DNA from: JAKZRT01 sp047518005
GTDB taxonomy: Bacteria > Pseudomonadota > Alphaproteobacteria > Rhodobacterales > Rhodobacteraceae
Assembly: GCA_047518005.1 (NCBI GenBank)
Contig: JAKZRT010000183.1
Coordinates: forward strand, 1-23,193
Length of the DNA stretch: 23,193 nt
Reading direction: 5' to 3'
The position numbers were made by a program, and so were the translations under genes. Numbering within the stretch: position 1 is the first letter of the stretch; every line of letters begins with the position of its first letter. Below are positions 16,300 to 23,193 of this stretch, one piece after another. The notes under the pieces are model-generated. The model worked only from the letters and a program-made list of their open reading frames with translations, made no database searches and was not told where the DNA came from.

Positions 16300-17529
16300 C
16301 TAGGTTGTCCGCTGCATGGCTTCGACGGGGCTGCATTTCGACGCGCGGTGCGCCGGCCAAAGCGCCACCAGAACGCCCAAGACCCAGATCACCAGCGGGA
16401 ATTTGACGAACCCGTCGGCGTGGTACTTCAGATAGATGACATCGCCTCCCTGAAACATTTCGACCGCGCGCGAAAAGGCGCTGAGGTCGATACCGTCGCT
16501 CAGGCTCCAGATCGTCAGCGCCGCCAGCAGCGCACCAAGCAAAACGCCAGCCCCGATCAGCACGGCCGATTCAAACGTCACCATCAGCAGGACCAGCCGC
16601 GGTTTCATCCCCAATGCGCGCAGCAGGCCAAATTCCTGCGTGCGCTCGAAGACCGCCATAAGTTGCGTGTTCACGATGCCGATCGCCATCAGCGAAAAGA
16701 CAACGCCGAGCCAGACGAAGATGAACACGCCCATTGCCGCGTCGCTGCTGGCCAGAAAGATGTTCAGCTGTTTCCAGGTGCGCACGTCCAGATCAGGGGC
16801 GGCCGCGCGCAGCGCCGCAAAGGCCGGGTCCAGCTCGGCGGTCTCGACGAGCCGCACCACGATCTGCGAAATTTCGTCATCCAGCCGCAGAAACGCTTGC
16901 CCGGTCTGCAAGCCGACAAACCCGAAAAAATCCTCGGTCGCCTGATCCGCATCAAATAGCCCGACAACGTCAAAGCTTTGCTCGGACAACGCGCCCTCGG
17001 CGTTTTGCGACATCAAGATCACTCGCCGCCCGAGCCCGGTTTTCAGCCGCTCGGCCATATGCAGGCCCAGCACGATGCCATCGTCGTCCGGCCCGCTCAG
17101 GTACCGGCCCAGGGCGACCTTGCCGGGGATCGACGACAGCCGCGCCTCGGCCTCGGGGTTCACCCCCACCAGCGTCATCGGCAGGGTCTTGTATTCGCTC
17201 ACAACAACGCCGGGCATGGCAAGGCGAACCGCCCAGTCGGACACGACCGGGGCGGCCAGCGCTGCACCAAGTGCAGGGTCCGGCGGTTCCATCAGCGCCT
17301 CGATCCGGGGATCGTCCAGATAGCTTTCGGCGTGTATCTGCCCCGACCCGATCAACAGCCCGAGGGCGGTTTCCTTGCTGGCGCCGGTCCAGGCATTCAG
17401 AAACGAGTTGAAAAACAGGATCGACCACAGCCCGACGCTGACCACCACCAGCGTGATCGCCGTGCGCCGCGAATTGCGCCAGAGGTTGCGCCACGCCAGA
17501 GCCATGAAAGTGCGCAGGGTACCGGTCAT
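16300..17529 (-). CDS. FtsX-like permease B (LolC/E, MacB-type fold)
   Basis: This 409-residue inner-membrane protein has the four-segment layout of type VII ABC permeases: a first membrane helix (about 23-45), a large periplasmic domain (about 46-250), then three helices (about 256-281, 307-330, 376-393). A cytoplasmic coupling helix ERTQEFGLLRALGMKPR follows the second helix, and the end PAHRASKCSPVEAMQ is the family's C-terminal motif. The start is placed at 17529 because it overlaps the stop of permease A as ATGA; the frame is open for 49 codons upstream, but that part reads as non-coding inside the neighbour. It probably pairs with permease A as a heterodimer, as LolC does with LolE. Confidence 0.9.
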   Translation of the reverse strand: MTGTLRTFMALAWRNLWRNSRRTAITLVVVSVGLWSILFFNSFLNAWTGASKETALGLLIGSGQIHAESYLDDPRIEALMEPPDPALGAALAAPVVSDWAVRLAMPGVVVSEYKTLPMTLVGVNPEAEARLSSIPGKVALGRYLSGPDDDGIVLGLHMAERLKTGLGRRVILMSQNAEGALSEQSFDVVGLFDADQATEDFFGFVGLQTGQAFLRLDDEISQIVVRLVETAELDPAFAALRAAAPDLDVRTWKQLNIFLASSDAAMGVFIFVWLGVVFSLMAIGIVNTQLMAVFERTQEFGLLRALGMKPRLVLLMVTFESAVLIGAGVLLGALLAALTIWSLSDGIDLSAFSRAVEMFQGGDVIYLKYHADGFVKFPLVIWVLGVLVALWPAHRASKCSPVEAMQRTT

Positions 17530-18743
17530 GCGGCCATCGCCTCGACCGGTTCCAGGCCCAGCACCCGGCGGTAGGGCACGATGCCCATCAACACGATGGC
17601 GCTGATCAGCACGGTTGGCCCCAGCAGCACCCGAAACGGCGTCATCGCCGGGTAAAACCGCGACGGCAGGCCCCATTCGGCGTAAACCTCGTCCATGCTT
17701 TCGATGCCGATGCCGACCTGCTGAAAATAGGCGGTCAGCGCGATGCCCAGGGCCATGCCGACGCCATTGCCAACCAGCGACAAGAACGTGATTTCCAGCC
17801 AGACCATGCGCCCGATGCGACCTGGGGTCATGCCGATGGCCAGCAAAACGCCAAATTCGCGGGTGCGCTCCAGCACCGACATGTAAAGCGTGTTGAGGAT
17901 GATAAAAACCACGACGATCACCAGCGTCGAATACATCAGCATCGACGTCGACATGTCGAGCCTGATGCTTTCCTCGACGTCCGGGCGCAGTTCGGACCAG
18001 CCAAGGAACAGAACGCCATGATCGCCCGCGATACCCTTCAGCCGCGCATCGGCGCGCACCACATCGCGCAGGGTATCACCCGCCACGGCGATGGTGTTGA
18101 CCGCGCCCTCCATCAGAAAGCTGTCCACGAACCGCGTCAGCGGCATCTGGGCAATCGACCGGTCGATTTCGGGAACTTTGGTCTCAAATATCCCGACCAG
18201 CGTCAGAACATCCGCCGCCACCGACCCGTCCATGCCCGAGCCCAGCATGGTCACCGGGTCGCCAAGTTCCAGGCGCAGATTGCGCACCAGCCCGCTGCCC
18301 AGAACAATCGCCTGTTCGTCCTTTGGGGTCAGCGCGCGCCCGGCAAGCACGCGCTCGGACAGGTTCGACACTTTGGGCTCGTTCCTTGGGTCCACCCCCA
18401 TGATCATCGCCGCAAACGTCCGTTCGCCATTGGCCAGCAACGCGAATCCCGTGGCGCGCGCGGCGGCTGCAGATACGCCCGGAACCGTGCTCAGATTGGC
18501 CAGCAAAGCCTCCGGGTCGGCGATCACCCGCGAAATGTCCGGGTCGTCCTTGTACCCCTCGGGCTGAAACTGCCCGTGCCCGTCGGTGAACTGCAACATG
18601 CTTTCTTTCATCGTGTCGTAGGACCCGAACTGAAACGACGCCATGAACACCAGCAGCATCGACGTGAACGCCATGCCCAGAACCGACAGCGCGGTGCGGA
18701 TCGGCTGTCGCCAAATGTTGCGCCAGGCAAGCGAGAGGATCAT
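17526..18743 (-). CDS. FtsX-like permease A (LolC/E, MacB-type fold)
   Basis: A 405-residue inner-membrane permease with one N-terminal helix (about 16-38), a periplasmic domain to about 265, and three further helices (about 268-290, 316-340, 372-392). The coupling helix LERTREFGVLLAIGMTPGRI and the C-terminal YRRVLGLEPVEAMAA are the standard family motifs. The N-terminal SLAWRNIWRQPIRTAL is the amphipathic lead of this family. It begins three bases after the LolA-like gene stop and overlaps permease B by four bases. Two different permeases plus one ATPase is the LolCDE arrangement. The overall identity with true LolC or LolE looks low, so a dedicated substrate is more likely than general lipoprotein sorting. 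Confidence 0.9.
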   Translation of the reverse strand: MILSLAWRNIWRQPIRTALSVLGMAFTSMLLVFMASFQFGSYDTMKESMLQFTDGHGQFQPEGYKDDPDISRVIADPEALLANLSTVPGVSAAAARATGFALLANGERTFAAMIMGVDPRNEPKVSNLSERVLAGRALTPKDEQAIVLGSGLVRNLRLELGDPVTMLGSGMDGSVAADVLTLVGIFETKVPEIDRSIAQMPLTRFVDSFLMEGAVNTIAVAGDTLRDVVRADARLKGIAGDHGVLFLGWSELRPDVEESIRLDMSTSMLMYSTLVIVVVFIILNTLYMSVLERTREFGVLLAIGMTPGRIGRMVWLEITFLSLVGNGVGMALGIALTAYFQQVGIGIESMDEVYAEWGLPSRFYPAMTPFRVLLGPTVLISAIVLMGIVPYRRVLGLEPVEAMAA

Positions 18744-18746
18744 GGT

Positions 18747-19520
18747 TCAGTCCCGCGGATTTTGCAGGTTGGATTTGGTGAACAGATACGACGGGATCGA
18801 AATGTCAAACTCTGCCGAACTGGTGGTTACCCGCGTGAACTGGCCGGGTGTGGCGTCGGCGCGCATGATCATGACCGCCGGATACGGCCGTCCGCCGATC
18901 ATCGCAACCCGGTCCGTGGTCATGATCCGCACCCGCTTGCCCAGTTGATCGAAGTATTCCATCGCCATCAGCACGCCGTCGGCGCGCACGCTCAGCACTT
19001 GTTTGCCCCAGACCACCGGCACCCCCCGTTTCGGCACGCTTTCGATCACATAGACGCGCTGGCCGCCCTGGGTCTCGCTGCGCAGCAGCTTATGGGTGTA
19101 ATCCTCGATGACCCTTTCCGACCGCGACAGGTCTTCGTAGGAAAAATCCGACCCCATCCAGCTTTGCGCCATCGCCGAGGCGGGCAGTTTGATCACCTGA
19201 TTGAGCTTGGGGTTGAACATGTACGTGGCGTTGCCCAGTTGCAGCGTCGCGTTGCCCGCGTCGCGGGCCGGTGCCGTAAACCGGACCAGCGCCCTGTCTT
19301 CGCCCTGGGTCCAGCTGTCCAGCGACATCGAGCGGGTGCCCGAGGCGCGCCTGATCTCCATTTCAAGAACCGCGTGCGAGCTTTCGGCGCGCCAGTTGTC
19401 GAAGGCCGTCCGAAGAATGGCAACAGCATCCTGTGCAAAACTGGTGGCCGGCATCAGAGCGACCGCCGCAATGCTCGTGGTCATACCAAGAAATGAACGC
19501 CGGGACGAAAATCCTGTCAT
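18747..19520 (-). CDS. LolA-like periplasmic carrier (outer-membrane lipoprotein-sorting protein) with a Tat signal
   Basis: The 257-residue protein belongs to the LolA-like group annotated as outer-membrane lipoprotein-sorting proteins. It starts with a twin-arginine signal peptide: SRRSFLG at residues 6-12, a hydrophobic stretch, and an AxA-type site SFA before QDA (about residue 29). The mature part follows the half-barrel pattern, with MRADATPGQ-type and WTQGEDRALVRFTAPARDAG segments and MFNPKLNQVIKLP, then SYEDLSR, shared by the group. Such folds hold a lipid or acyl chain in a hydrophobic cup. It is first in the operon and three bases from permease A, which would hand cargo to it. Tat export means that it folds, perhaps with a ligand, before leaving the cytoplasm; LolA itself uses Sec. 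Confidence 0.82.
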   Translation of the reverse strand: MTGFSSRRSFLGMTTSIAAVALMPATSFAQDAVAILRTAFDNWRAESSHAVLEMEIRRASGTRSMSLDSWTQGEDRALVRFTAPARDAGNATLQLGNATYMFNPKLNQVIKLPASAMAQSWMGSDFSYEDLSRSERVIEDYTHKLLRSETQGGQRVYVIESVPKRGVPVVWGKQVLSVRADGVLMAMEYFDQLGKRVRIMTTDRVAMIGGRPYPAVMIMRADATPGQFTRVTTSSAEFDISIPSYLFTKSNLQNPRD

Positions 19521-19798
19521 TGCACTATTGTCCTGTTTCTGGTCGCTGCGCTCTGGACTTGTCCAGCGGTCGGCGGTGACGCGGAAATTTGCCTGTCAGT
19601 TGGTGTGTTTAATAGGTAATCACCTCGAGGGCACTGTCAAGAAAGCCACGCGTCGCACATCAGGCATCCACGGCGCCCGATAAAGTGCCGGATTTTGTGC
19701 GTTGCCGGCGCCGGGCTTCCGGTCGGCGGAAATTGGAATTGATGGTCGAATAGAACTGCAATATGTCGGGCTATCCGCGCGCCAAAACCGGAGGCACC
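19521..19798. promoter_or_regulatory. Divergent promoter region between the Lol-like operon and the acyl-CoA dehydrogenase gene
   Basis: These 278 bases separate two divergent operons and must hold both promoters. For the leftward operon, AGGAC lies 9 bases before the ATG at 19520. For the rightward operon, GGAGG is 5 bases before the ATG at 19799. Possible rightward elements TTGATG (19739-19744) and ATATGT (19761-19766), 16 bases apart, are weak matches. I see no clear operator. Confidence 0.4.
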
Positions 19799-20974
19799 AT
19801 GCCCGCAAACCTGGATCAAATCCTCAGCAACGCCCGCCAGCATGCGCGGGACGTTATCACGCCCAATATCGACGCCTGGAACAACACGGGCCGCTGGCCG
19901 CGCGCCGCGTCGGATCATGCAGCAGCACTTGGGCTGACCGGCCTTTATGCGCCCGAGGAATTCGGCGGTCAGGGGTTGCCCCTGGGCGACGGCATTCAGG
20001 TCTACGAAGAACTTGGCAAGGGCGACGGGGCCTATGCATTCGCGCTGTCTATGCACAATATCTGTGCCTTTGCCGCCTGCGGGTTCGGCACCGAGGCATT
20101 CAAGGCGGCCTGGGCGCGTGATCTGACCTCGGGCCGCAAGCTGGCCAATTTCGCGCTGACCGAACCCCAGTCGGGCTCGGACGCCGCCAACATGTATTCG
20201 CGCGCCCAGGTTAACGCCGACGGCACCTGGACCATCAATGGTGCTAAAGCATGGGTCAGTCTGGCTGGCGAGGCCGATGTTTATTTCACCGTCGTCAAGA
20301 CCAGCGACGCGCCCGGCCACAAGGACATGGCGATGATCGCCATACCCAAAGACACTCCCGGCCTGAGCTTTGGGCCGCGCTACGACACCGCCAGCTTCAA
20401 TTTCCTGCCGCTTGCCGAGATGTACATGGAAAACGTGGTGGTCAGCGACGACAACATTATCTTGCCCGTGGGTCAGGGCCTGCAAGGCTCGCTGATGGCG
20501 ATCGACATTGCGCGGGTCTCGATTGCCTCGGGCTGCTGCGGGTTGATCGAGGCGGCGCTGGACACCGCGCTTGCCTACGCCAAGAACCGCAAGATGTTTG
20601 GCGGCGTCAACCTCGATCTGGAGGGTATCCAATGGATGCTGGGCGACGTGGCCACCGATCTCGAAACATCACGCCTTTTGTACCGCGCCGCCGCCAATGC
20701 GCTTGGCACGCCCGAGGGTCCGGTGATGGCGGCACACGCCAAAAGTTTCGTGCCCGATTGCGCGGTCAGGGCGGCCCTGACCTGCACCCAGGTGCTGGGC
20801 GGCATGGGGCTTTTGAAACCCTATGGCCTCGACCGGCTGTCGCGGCTGGCGCAAATGTTGCGCATCGTCGACGGCACGACAGAAATCAGTCGTGTGGTCA
20901 TCGGTCGTGCCTTGCAAAAGCGGGCCGAGGGCCTGCCCGATCTGCCCATTCCCAAGGGTTTCGGCGAAGGCTGA
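19799..20974 (+). CDS. Acyl-CoA dehydrogenase
   Basis: A 391-residue FAD-dependent enzyme that introduces a double bond at the 2,3 position of an acyl-CoA. The N-terminal helical domain contains YAPEEFGGQGLPLGDGIQVY; the middle beta domain has FALTEPQSGSDAANM and ITING-like INGAKAWVSLAGEAD; the C-terminal domain has LGGMGLLKPYGLDRLSR and DGTTEISRVVIGRAL. At the place where most family members have the catalytic Glu (YEGT), this one has Asp (VDGT), as in some ACAD10/11-like enzymes. The start is at 19799 because GGAGG precedes it; an ATG at 19763 lacks such a site. It is 32 bases upstream of dmdA and so is likely co-transcribed. It is much shorter than DmdC (about 590 residues), so it is not classic DmdC. 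Confidence 0.9.
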   Translation: MPANLDQILSNARQHARDVITPNIDAWNNTGRWPRAASDHAAALGLTGLYAPEEFGGQGLPLGDGIQVYEELGKGDGAYAFALSMHNICAFAACGFGTEAFKAAWARDLTSGRKLANFALTEPQSGSDAANMYSRAQVNADGTWTINGAKAWVSLAGEADVYFTVVKTSDAPGHKDMAMIAIPKDTPGLSFGPRYDTASFNFLPLAEMYMENVVVSDDNIILPVGQGLQGSLMAIDIARVSIASGCCGLIEAALDTALAYAKNRKMFGGVNLDLEGIQWMLGDVATDLETSRLLYRAAANALGTPEGPVMAAHAKSFVPDCAVRAALTCTQVLGGMGLLKPYGLDRLSRLAQMLRIVDGTTEISRVVIGRALQKRAEGLPDLPIPKGFGEG

Positions 20975-21006
20975 GGCGACGTGATGCCCAAACATCGAGC
21001 CCTTGA

Positions 21007-22110
21007 ATGACCTCGATCTCGTGGTCCCGCCGACTGCGCCGAACGCCCTTTACACCGGGCGTCGAAGCGGCGGGCGTGACGGGCTACACGGTTTACAACC
21101 ACATGCTTTTGCCCGCGGTGTTCAAAGGACTGGAAGCGGACTATCGCCACCTCAAGACCCAGGTCCAGATCTGGGATGTCTCGGTCGAACGCCAGGTCGA
21201 GCTTGTCGGCCCGGATGCGGCGCGCCTGATGCAGCTTCTGACCCCGCGCGATCTGCGCAAGATGAAGGACGATCAGTGCTTTTATGTGCCGGTGGTCGAC
21301 GATGCCGGCGGCATGCTGAACGATCCGGTCGCCCTTCGTGTGGGTGAAGACCGGTGGTGGCTGTCGATCGCCGACAGCGACCTGGCCTATTGGGTCAAGG
21401 GTCTGGCCCTGGGGCTGAAGATGGACGTCGCGGTTCGCGAACCGCAGGTTTTTCCGCTGGCGGTTCAGGGGCCTCGGGCGCAGGCGCTGATGGCGCGCGT
21501 ATTCGGCGATCAAGTCCGCGACGTTGGGTTTTTCCGACACCGGCGGCTGGCTTTCATGGGCTGCGATTTGATCGTCGCACGGTCCGGATATTCCAAGCAG
21601 GGTGGGTTTGAGATCTATGTTGAGGGTGCCGAGCTGGGCATGCCGCTCTGGCACGCGCTTTTCGAGGCCGGTGCCGATCTGAATGTGCGGGCCGGATGCC
21701 CCAACCTGATCGAGCGGATCGAAGCCGGGCTTTTGAGCTATGGCAACGACATGAGGCTTGAAAACACGCCGTTCGAATGCGGGTTGGGCAGGTTCTGCGA
21801 CCTTCCGGCCGACATCGACCATATCGGGAAAGCCGCACTTGGCCGGGCTGCCGCGATGGGGCCGAACCGGCAGATACGCGCGCTGGCGATATCAGGCGAC
21901 CCGGTGCCACTCAACGTCGACCCCTGGCCGCTGACCCACGACGGCGTGCCAGCGGGCCAAGTCACCTCGGCCGCCTGGTCGCCGGATTTCCAGACCAACG
22001 TCGCGATTGCCATGATCGGGTCCGGTTTTTGGGCTGCGGGAACGCGGCTGAAAGTGACACTGGGTGGCGTGGCGCGGGTCGCCACGGTTCAGGAAAAATT
22101 CTGGCTGTAG
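21007..22110 (+). CDS. dmdA: Dimethylsulfoniopropionate demethylase
   Basis: DmdA moves a methyl group from DMSP to tetrahydrofolate, giving 3-methylmercaptopropionate, and commits marine DMSP to demethylation. The 367 residues equal the known length (about 369). The start SISWSRRLRRTPF, GVTGYTVYNHMLLPAVF, IWDVSVERQVEL, GGMLNDPV, ARSGYSKQGGFEIYVEG and CPNLIERIEAGLLSYGNDM closely follow the Pelagibacter/Roseobacter DmdA pattern, as I recall it, and differ from glycine-cleavage T-protein, its relative. The ATG at 21007 has no strong ribosome-binding site. It is preceded by an acyl-CoA dehydrogenase gene and faces a GntR regulator gene; acuI, which follows dmdA in Ruegeria pomeroyi, is absent here. 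Confidence 0.88.
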   Translation: MTSISWSRRLRRTPFTPGVEAAGVTGYTVYNHMLLPAVFKGLEADYRHLKTQVQIWDVSVERQVELVGPDAARLMQLLTPRDLRKMKDDQCFYVPVVDDAGGMLNDPVALRVGEDRWWLSIADSDLAYWVKGLALGLKMDVAVREPQVFPLAVQGPRAQALMARVFGDQVRDVGFFRHRRLAFMGCDLIVARSGYSKQGGFEIYVEGAELGMPLWHALFEAGADLNVRAGCPNLIERIEAGLLSYGNDMRLENTPFECGLGRFCDLPADIDHIGKAALGRAAAMGPNRQIRALAISGDPVPLNVDPWPLTHDGVPAGQVTSAAWSPDFQTNVAIAMIGSGFWAAGTRLKVTLGGVARVATVQEKFWL

Positions 22111-22134
22111 CCCCCGGACTGGCAGCGGGAGTTG

Positions 22135-22198
22135 CGCCGCCTGCGGCGTCGCCACGGGGCGAGGGGCGCTGCCCCTCGCGCTCCCCGAAGTATTTTTG
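22135..22198 (+). terminator. Double hairpin with T-tract after dmdA
   Basis: CGCCG/CGGCG (22135-22148, loop CCTG) is followed by GCGAGGGGC/GCCCCTCGC (22159-22179, 9 pairs, loop GCT) and then TATTTTTG at 22191-22198. The second hairpin is strong. The T-run begins 12 bases after the stem, more than in a textbook terminator. It separates dmdA from the convergent GntR gene and could stop both transcripts. Confidence 0.6.
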
Positions 22199-22208
22199 AA
22201 ACGATGAA
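22151..22208 (+). repeat. Probable dispersed extragenic repeat of Rhodobacteraceae type
   Basis: The GC hairpin followed by GCTCCCCGAAGTATTTTTG and AAACGATGAAA has the same plan as extragenic repeats found many times in Rhodobacteraceae genomes (a GC palindrome, CTCCCCGG-like core, a TATTTT/TATTTG step and GATGAAA). Only one copy is in this window, so the repeat status is recalled knowledge and not shown here. Confidence 0.45.
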
Positions 22209-22249
22209 ATTCAGGCTTTTTCGTAGTGAAAATATCCCCGGGCAGGGTC

Positions 22250-22939
22250 CTAATACCGGGTCGTCATCCGGTGGCCGCGCTGGAAATACAGTCGCACGTA
22301 GGTGATCGCCTGCGCCTGCCACCAGGTTGACCGCTCGGTCAGAAACAGCGCGTCGCCGGGCGCGCAGCCAAGGTGCCGGGCCAGATCGGGGTCGGCGCTG
22401 GTTGCCGAAAAAGCGATCTCGGCGTCCGAATACGGCACTGTGGCGATCAGCCATTCGTTCGGCCCGGTTTGCGAGAAATCCGCATCAGCGGCCTCCGGCA
22501 AGGCGGCAAGATTGATCCAGCGATCCTCGAACTGATAAGGGCTGCCGTCGCCCAAATGCATGCACGCCAGATGCAGAACCCGACTGTCGCCGGCCAGGCT
22601 AAGGCGTGCACGCAGCCAGTCCGGCGTTGCCGCAATATCGCGGCTGATCAGCGCATAGCGATAGGCCAGCCCGCGCGTCTCGATCTCTTGGCGCACCAGC
22701 GGGATGTTGAACTTGGCGTGCCTGACCGGCGACATGCGCACCCGTGTGCCCGCCTTGCGCTTGCGTTCGACCAGGCCCTCTTCGGCCAGCTCGCGCATCG
22801 CCCGGTTCACCGTGGCCCGCGCACAGTCAAATTCGCGGGCCAGATCGACCTCGTTCGGGACCAGGTGGCCGGGCGCCCAGTCGCCCGCCACGATCCGGCG
22901 CCGGATATCCTCTTTCACGTCGCGAAACGTGGTTTTCAT
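22250..22939 (-). CDS. GntR-family regulator, HutC subfamily (UTRA domain)
   Basis: A 229-residue repressor-type protein. The winged helix covers residues 1-70 (VPNEVDLAREFDCARATVNR then MRELAEEGLVERKRKAGTRV) and the UTRA effector domain about 85-229 (FNIPLVRQEIETRGLAYRYA; PYQFEDRWINLAALPE; EIAFSATSADPDLARHLGC; LFLTERSTWWQAQAITYVRL). These features match alphaproteobacterial HutC, which senses urocanate, but no hut genes are in the window. It lies convergent to dmdA, 139 bases away. It may control genes to its right or the dmdA operon; GntR genes next to dmdA are known in Roseobacter relatives. The start at 22939 precedes a full-length winged helix. The family call is firm, the target is not. 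Confidence 0.88.
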   Translation of the reverse strand: MKTTFRDVKEDIRRRIVAGDWAPGHLVPNEVDLAREFDCARATVNRAMRELAEEGLVERKRKAGTRVRMSPVRHAKFNIPLVRQEIETRGLAYRYALISRDIAATPDWLRARLSLAGDSRVLHLACMHLGDGSPYQFEDRWINLAALPEAADADFSQTGPNEWLIATVPYSDAEIAFSATSADPDLARHLGCAPGDALFLTERSTWWQAQAITYVRLYFQRGHRMTTRY

Positions 22940-22968
22940 GCGGCTGCCCCAGCTTCTGCCATCCGGCC

Positions 22969-22986
22969 ATTAAGTTTGCGCTTAAT
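22969..22986. promoter_or_regulatory. Inverted repeat upstream of the GntR gene, possible operator
   Basis: ATTAAG (22969-22974) and CTTAAT (22981-22986) form a perfect inverted repeat with a 6-base spacer, extended by GGC/GCC with one extra base on the left. It is 29 bases before the GntR start, a usual place for an autoregulatory operator. A further TTTAAG occurs at 23002-23007. The role is inferred. Confidence 0.35.
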
Positions 22987-23193
22987 GCCATCAACACTGG
23001 ATTTAAGCAATTGGACCGGCGGGGTTCGGCGGGTCAGGGCGCTTTCTGCCAGCCTAGCAGTGTGTCGGACTTGCGCGTTGGATTTCGGTGTTGAGTGATT
23101 TCGCTGTCGTCTGTCAGAGGCGCGATCGAAGTTCGGCGAAACCGCGAGGATTTGTTCGGACGGAGCGATGGGGCGGCGGATCTCCGAGGCTTC
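22987..23193. other. Right-end intergenic sequence
   Basis: I can support no gene here. An ATG at 23168 on the plus strand, with GGACGGAG just upstream, opens a frame reading MGRRISEA to the window edge and could be the start of a rightward gene. Eight codons are not enough to call it. Confidence 0.3.

Noticed and set aside
18018..19496. Plus-strand open frame of about 492 codons opposite permease A and the LolA-like gene
   Set aside because: It is dominated by Arg, His and Gln and lacks any domain. The minus strand has clear membrane and signal features.
19799..20974. The acyl-CoA dehydrogenase as DmdC
   Set aside because: It has about 390 residues against about 590 for DmdC and lacks the extra C-terminal part.
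21007..22110. dmdA as glycine-cleavage T-protein (gcvT)
   Set aside because: The N-terminal SISWSRRLRRTPF and TVYNHMLLP pattern is DmdA-like, and no gcvH or gcvP lies nearby.
23100..23193. Possible insertion-sequence end at the right edge
   Set aside because: No terminal inverted repeat or transposase frame could be recognised in the few bases available.
1..23193. CRISPR array or tandem repeat array
   Set aside because: No regularly spaced direct repeats of 20-40 bases were seen.

Overview
The window looks like chromosomal DNA of a marine alphaproteobacterium, most likely a Rhodobacteraceae (Roseobacter-group) species. The evidence is GC-rich coding with alphaproteobacterial codon use, a DMSP demethylase gene (dmdA), HutC/IclR-type regulators, MalK-type sugar ABC genes, and a GC hairpin plus CTCCCCGAAGTATTTTT tail after dmdA that resembles dispersed extragenic repeats of that family. 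No ribosomal RNA, complete tRNA or CRISPR array was seen. The organism call is an inference from gene content.

Region 1 (1-2440) is the right end of an integrated element and is more AT-rich than the rest. It has the first codons of a leftward gene cut by the window edge, an AlpA-type regulator, an unrecognised 220-residue protein whose start overlaps the integrase stop (TGATG), and a P4-type tyrosine integrase. A short sequence like the 3' end of a tRNA-Ser (about 2420-2434) follows, then a hairpin that may be the native tRNA terminator. I read 2420-2440 as the attachment scar; the intact tRNA-Ser should lie beyond the left edge.

Region 2 (2700-14327) is a galactoside-use locus. Leftward: an IclR regulator, a MalK/UgpC-type ATPase and a uroporphyrinogen-decarboxylase-fold protein. 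Rightward: a sugar-binding protein, two permeases, a GH4 alpha-galactosidase, an IlvD/Edd sugar-acid dehydratase with the L-arabonate/D-galactonate dehydratase cysteine pattern, and a GH42 beta-galactosidase. The divergent centre is broken. At about 6090 the second to tenth codons of iclR run directly into the mature part of the binding-protein gene, so both start codons, the signal peptide and the shared promoter region are missing. The binding protein also carries an in-frame TAG at 7083-7085, after which clear coding sequence continues to a TGA at 7260-7262. The downstream enzymes and permeases look intact, so this is either a recently disabled uptake system or an assembly fault.

Region 3 (14378-19520) is a tight five-gene leftward operon: a twin-arginine-exported LolA-like periplasmic protein, two FtsX-like permeases, a LolD-like ATPase and an outer-membrane beta-barrel ending in Phe. 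Adjacent genes overlap or lie within 16 bases of each other. Together they could form a complete inner-membrane-to-outer-membrane lipid or lipoprotein route in which a barrel takes the place of LolB. This is the best candidate in the window for a poorly described system.

Region 4 (19799-22939) holds a 391-residue acyl-CoA dehydrogenase followed 32 bases later by dmdA, and a convergent HutC-like GntR regulator. It probably handles DMSP demethylation and a linked acyl-CoA oxidation. The last 250 bases hold a possible operator and no supported gene.
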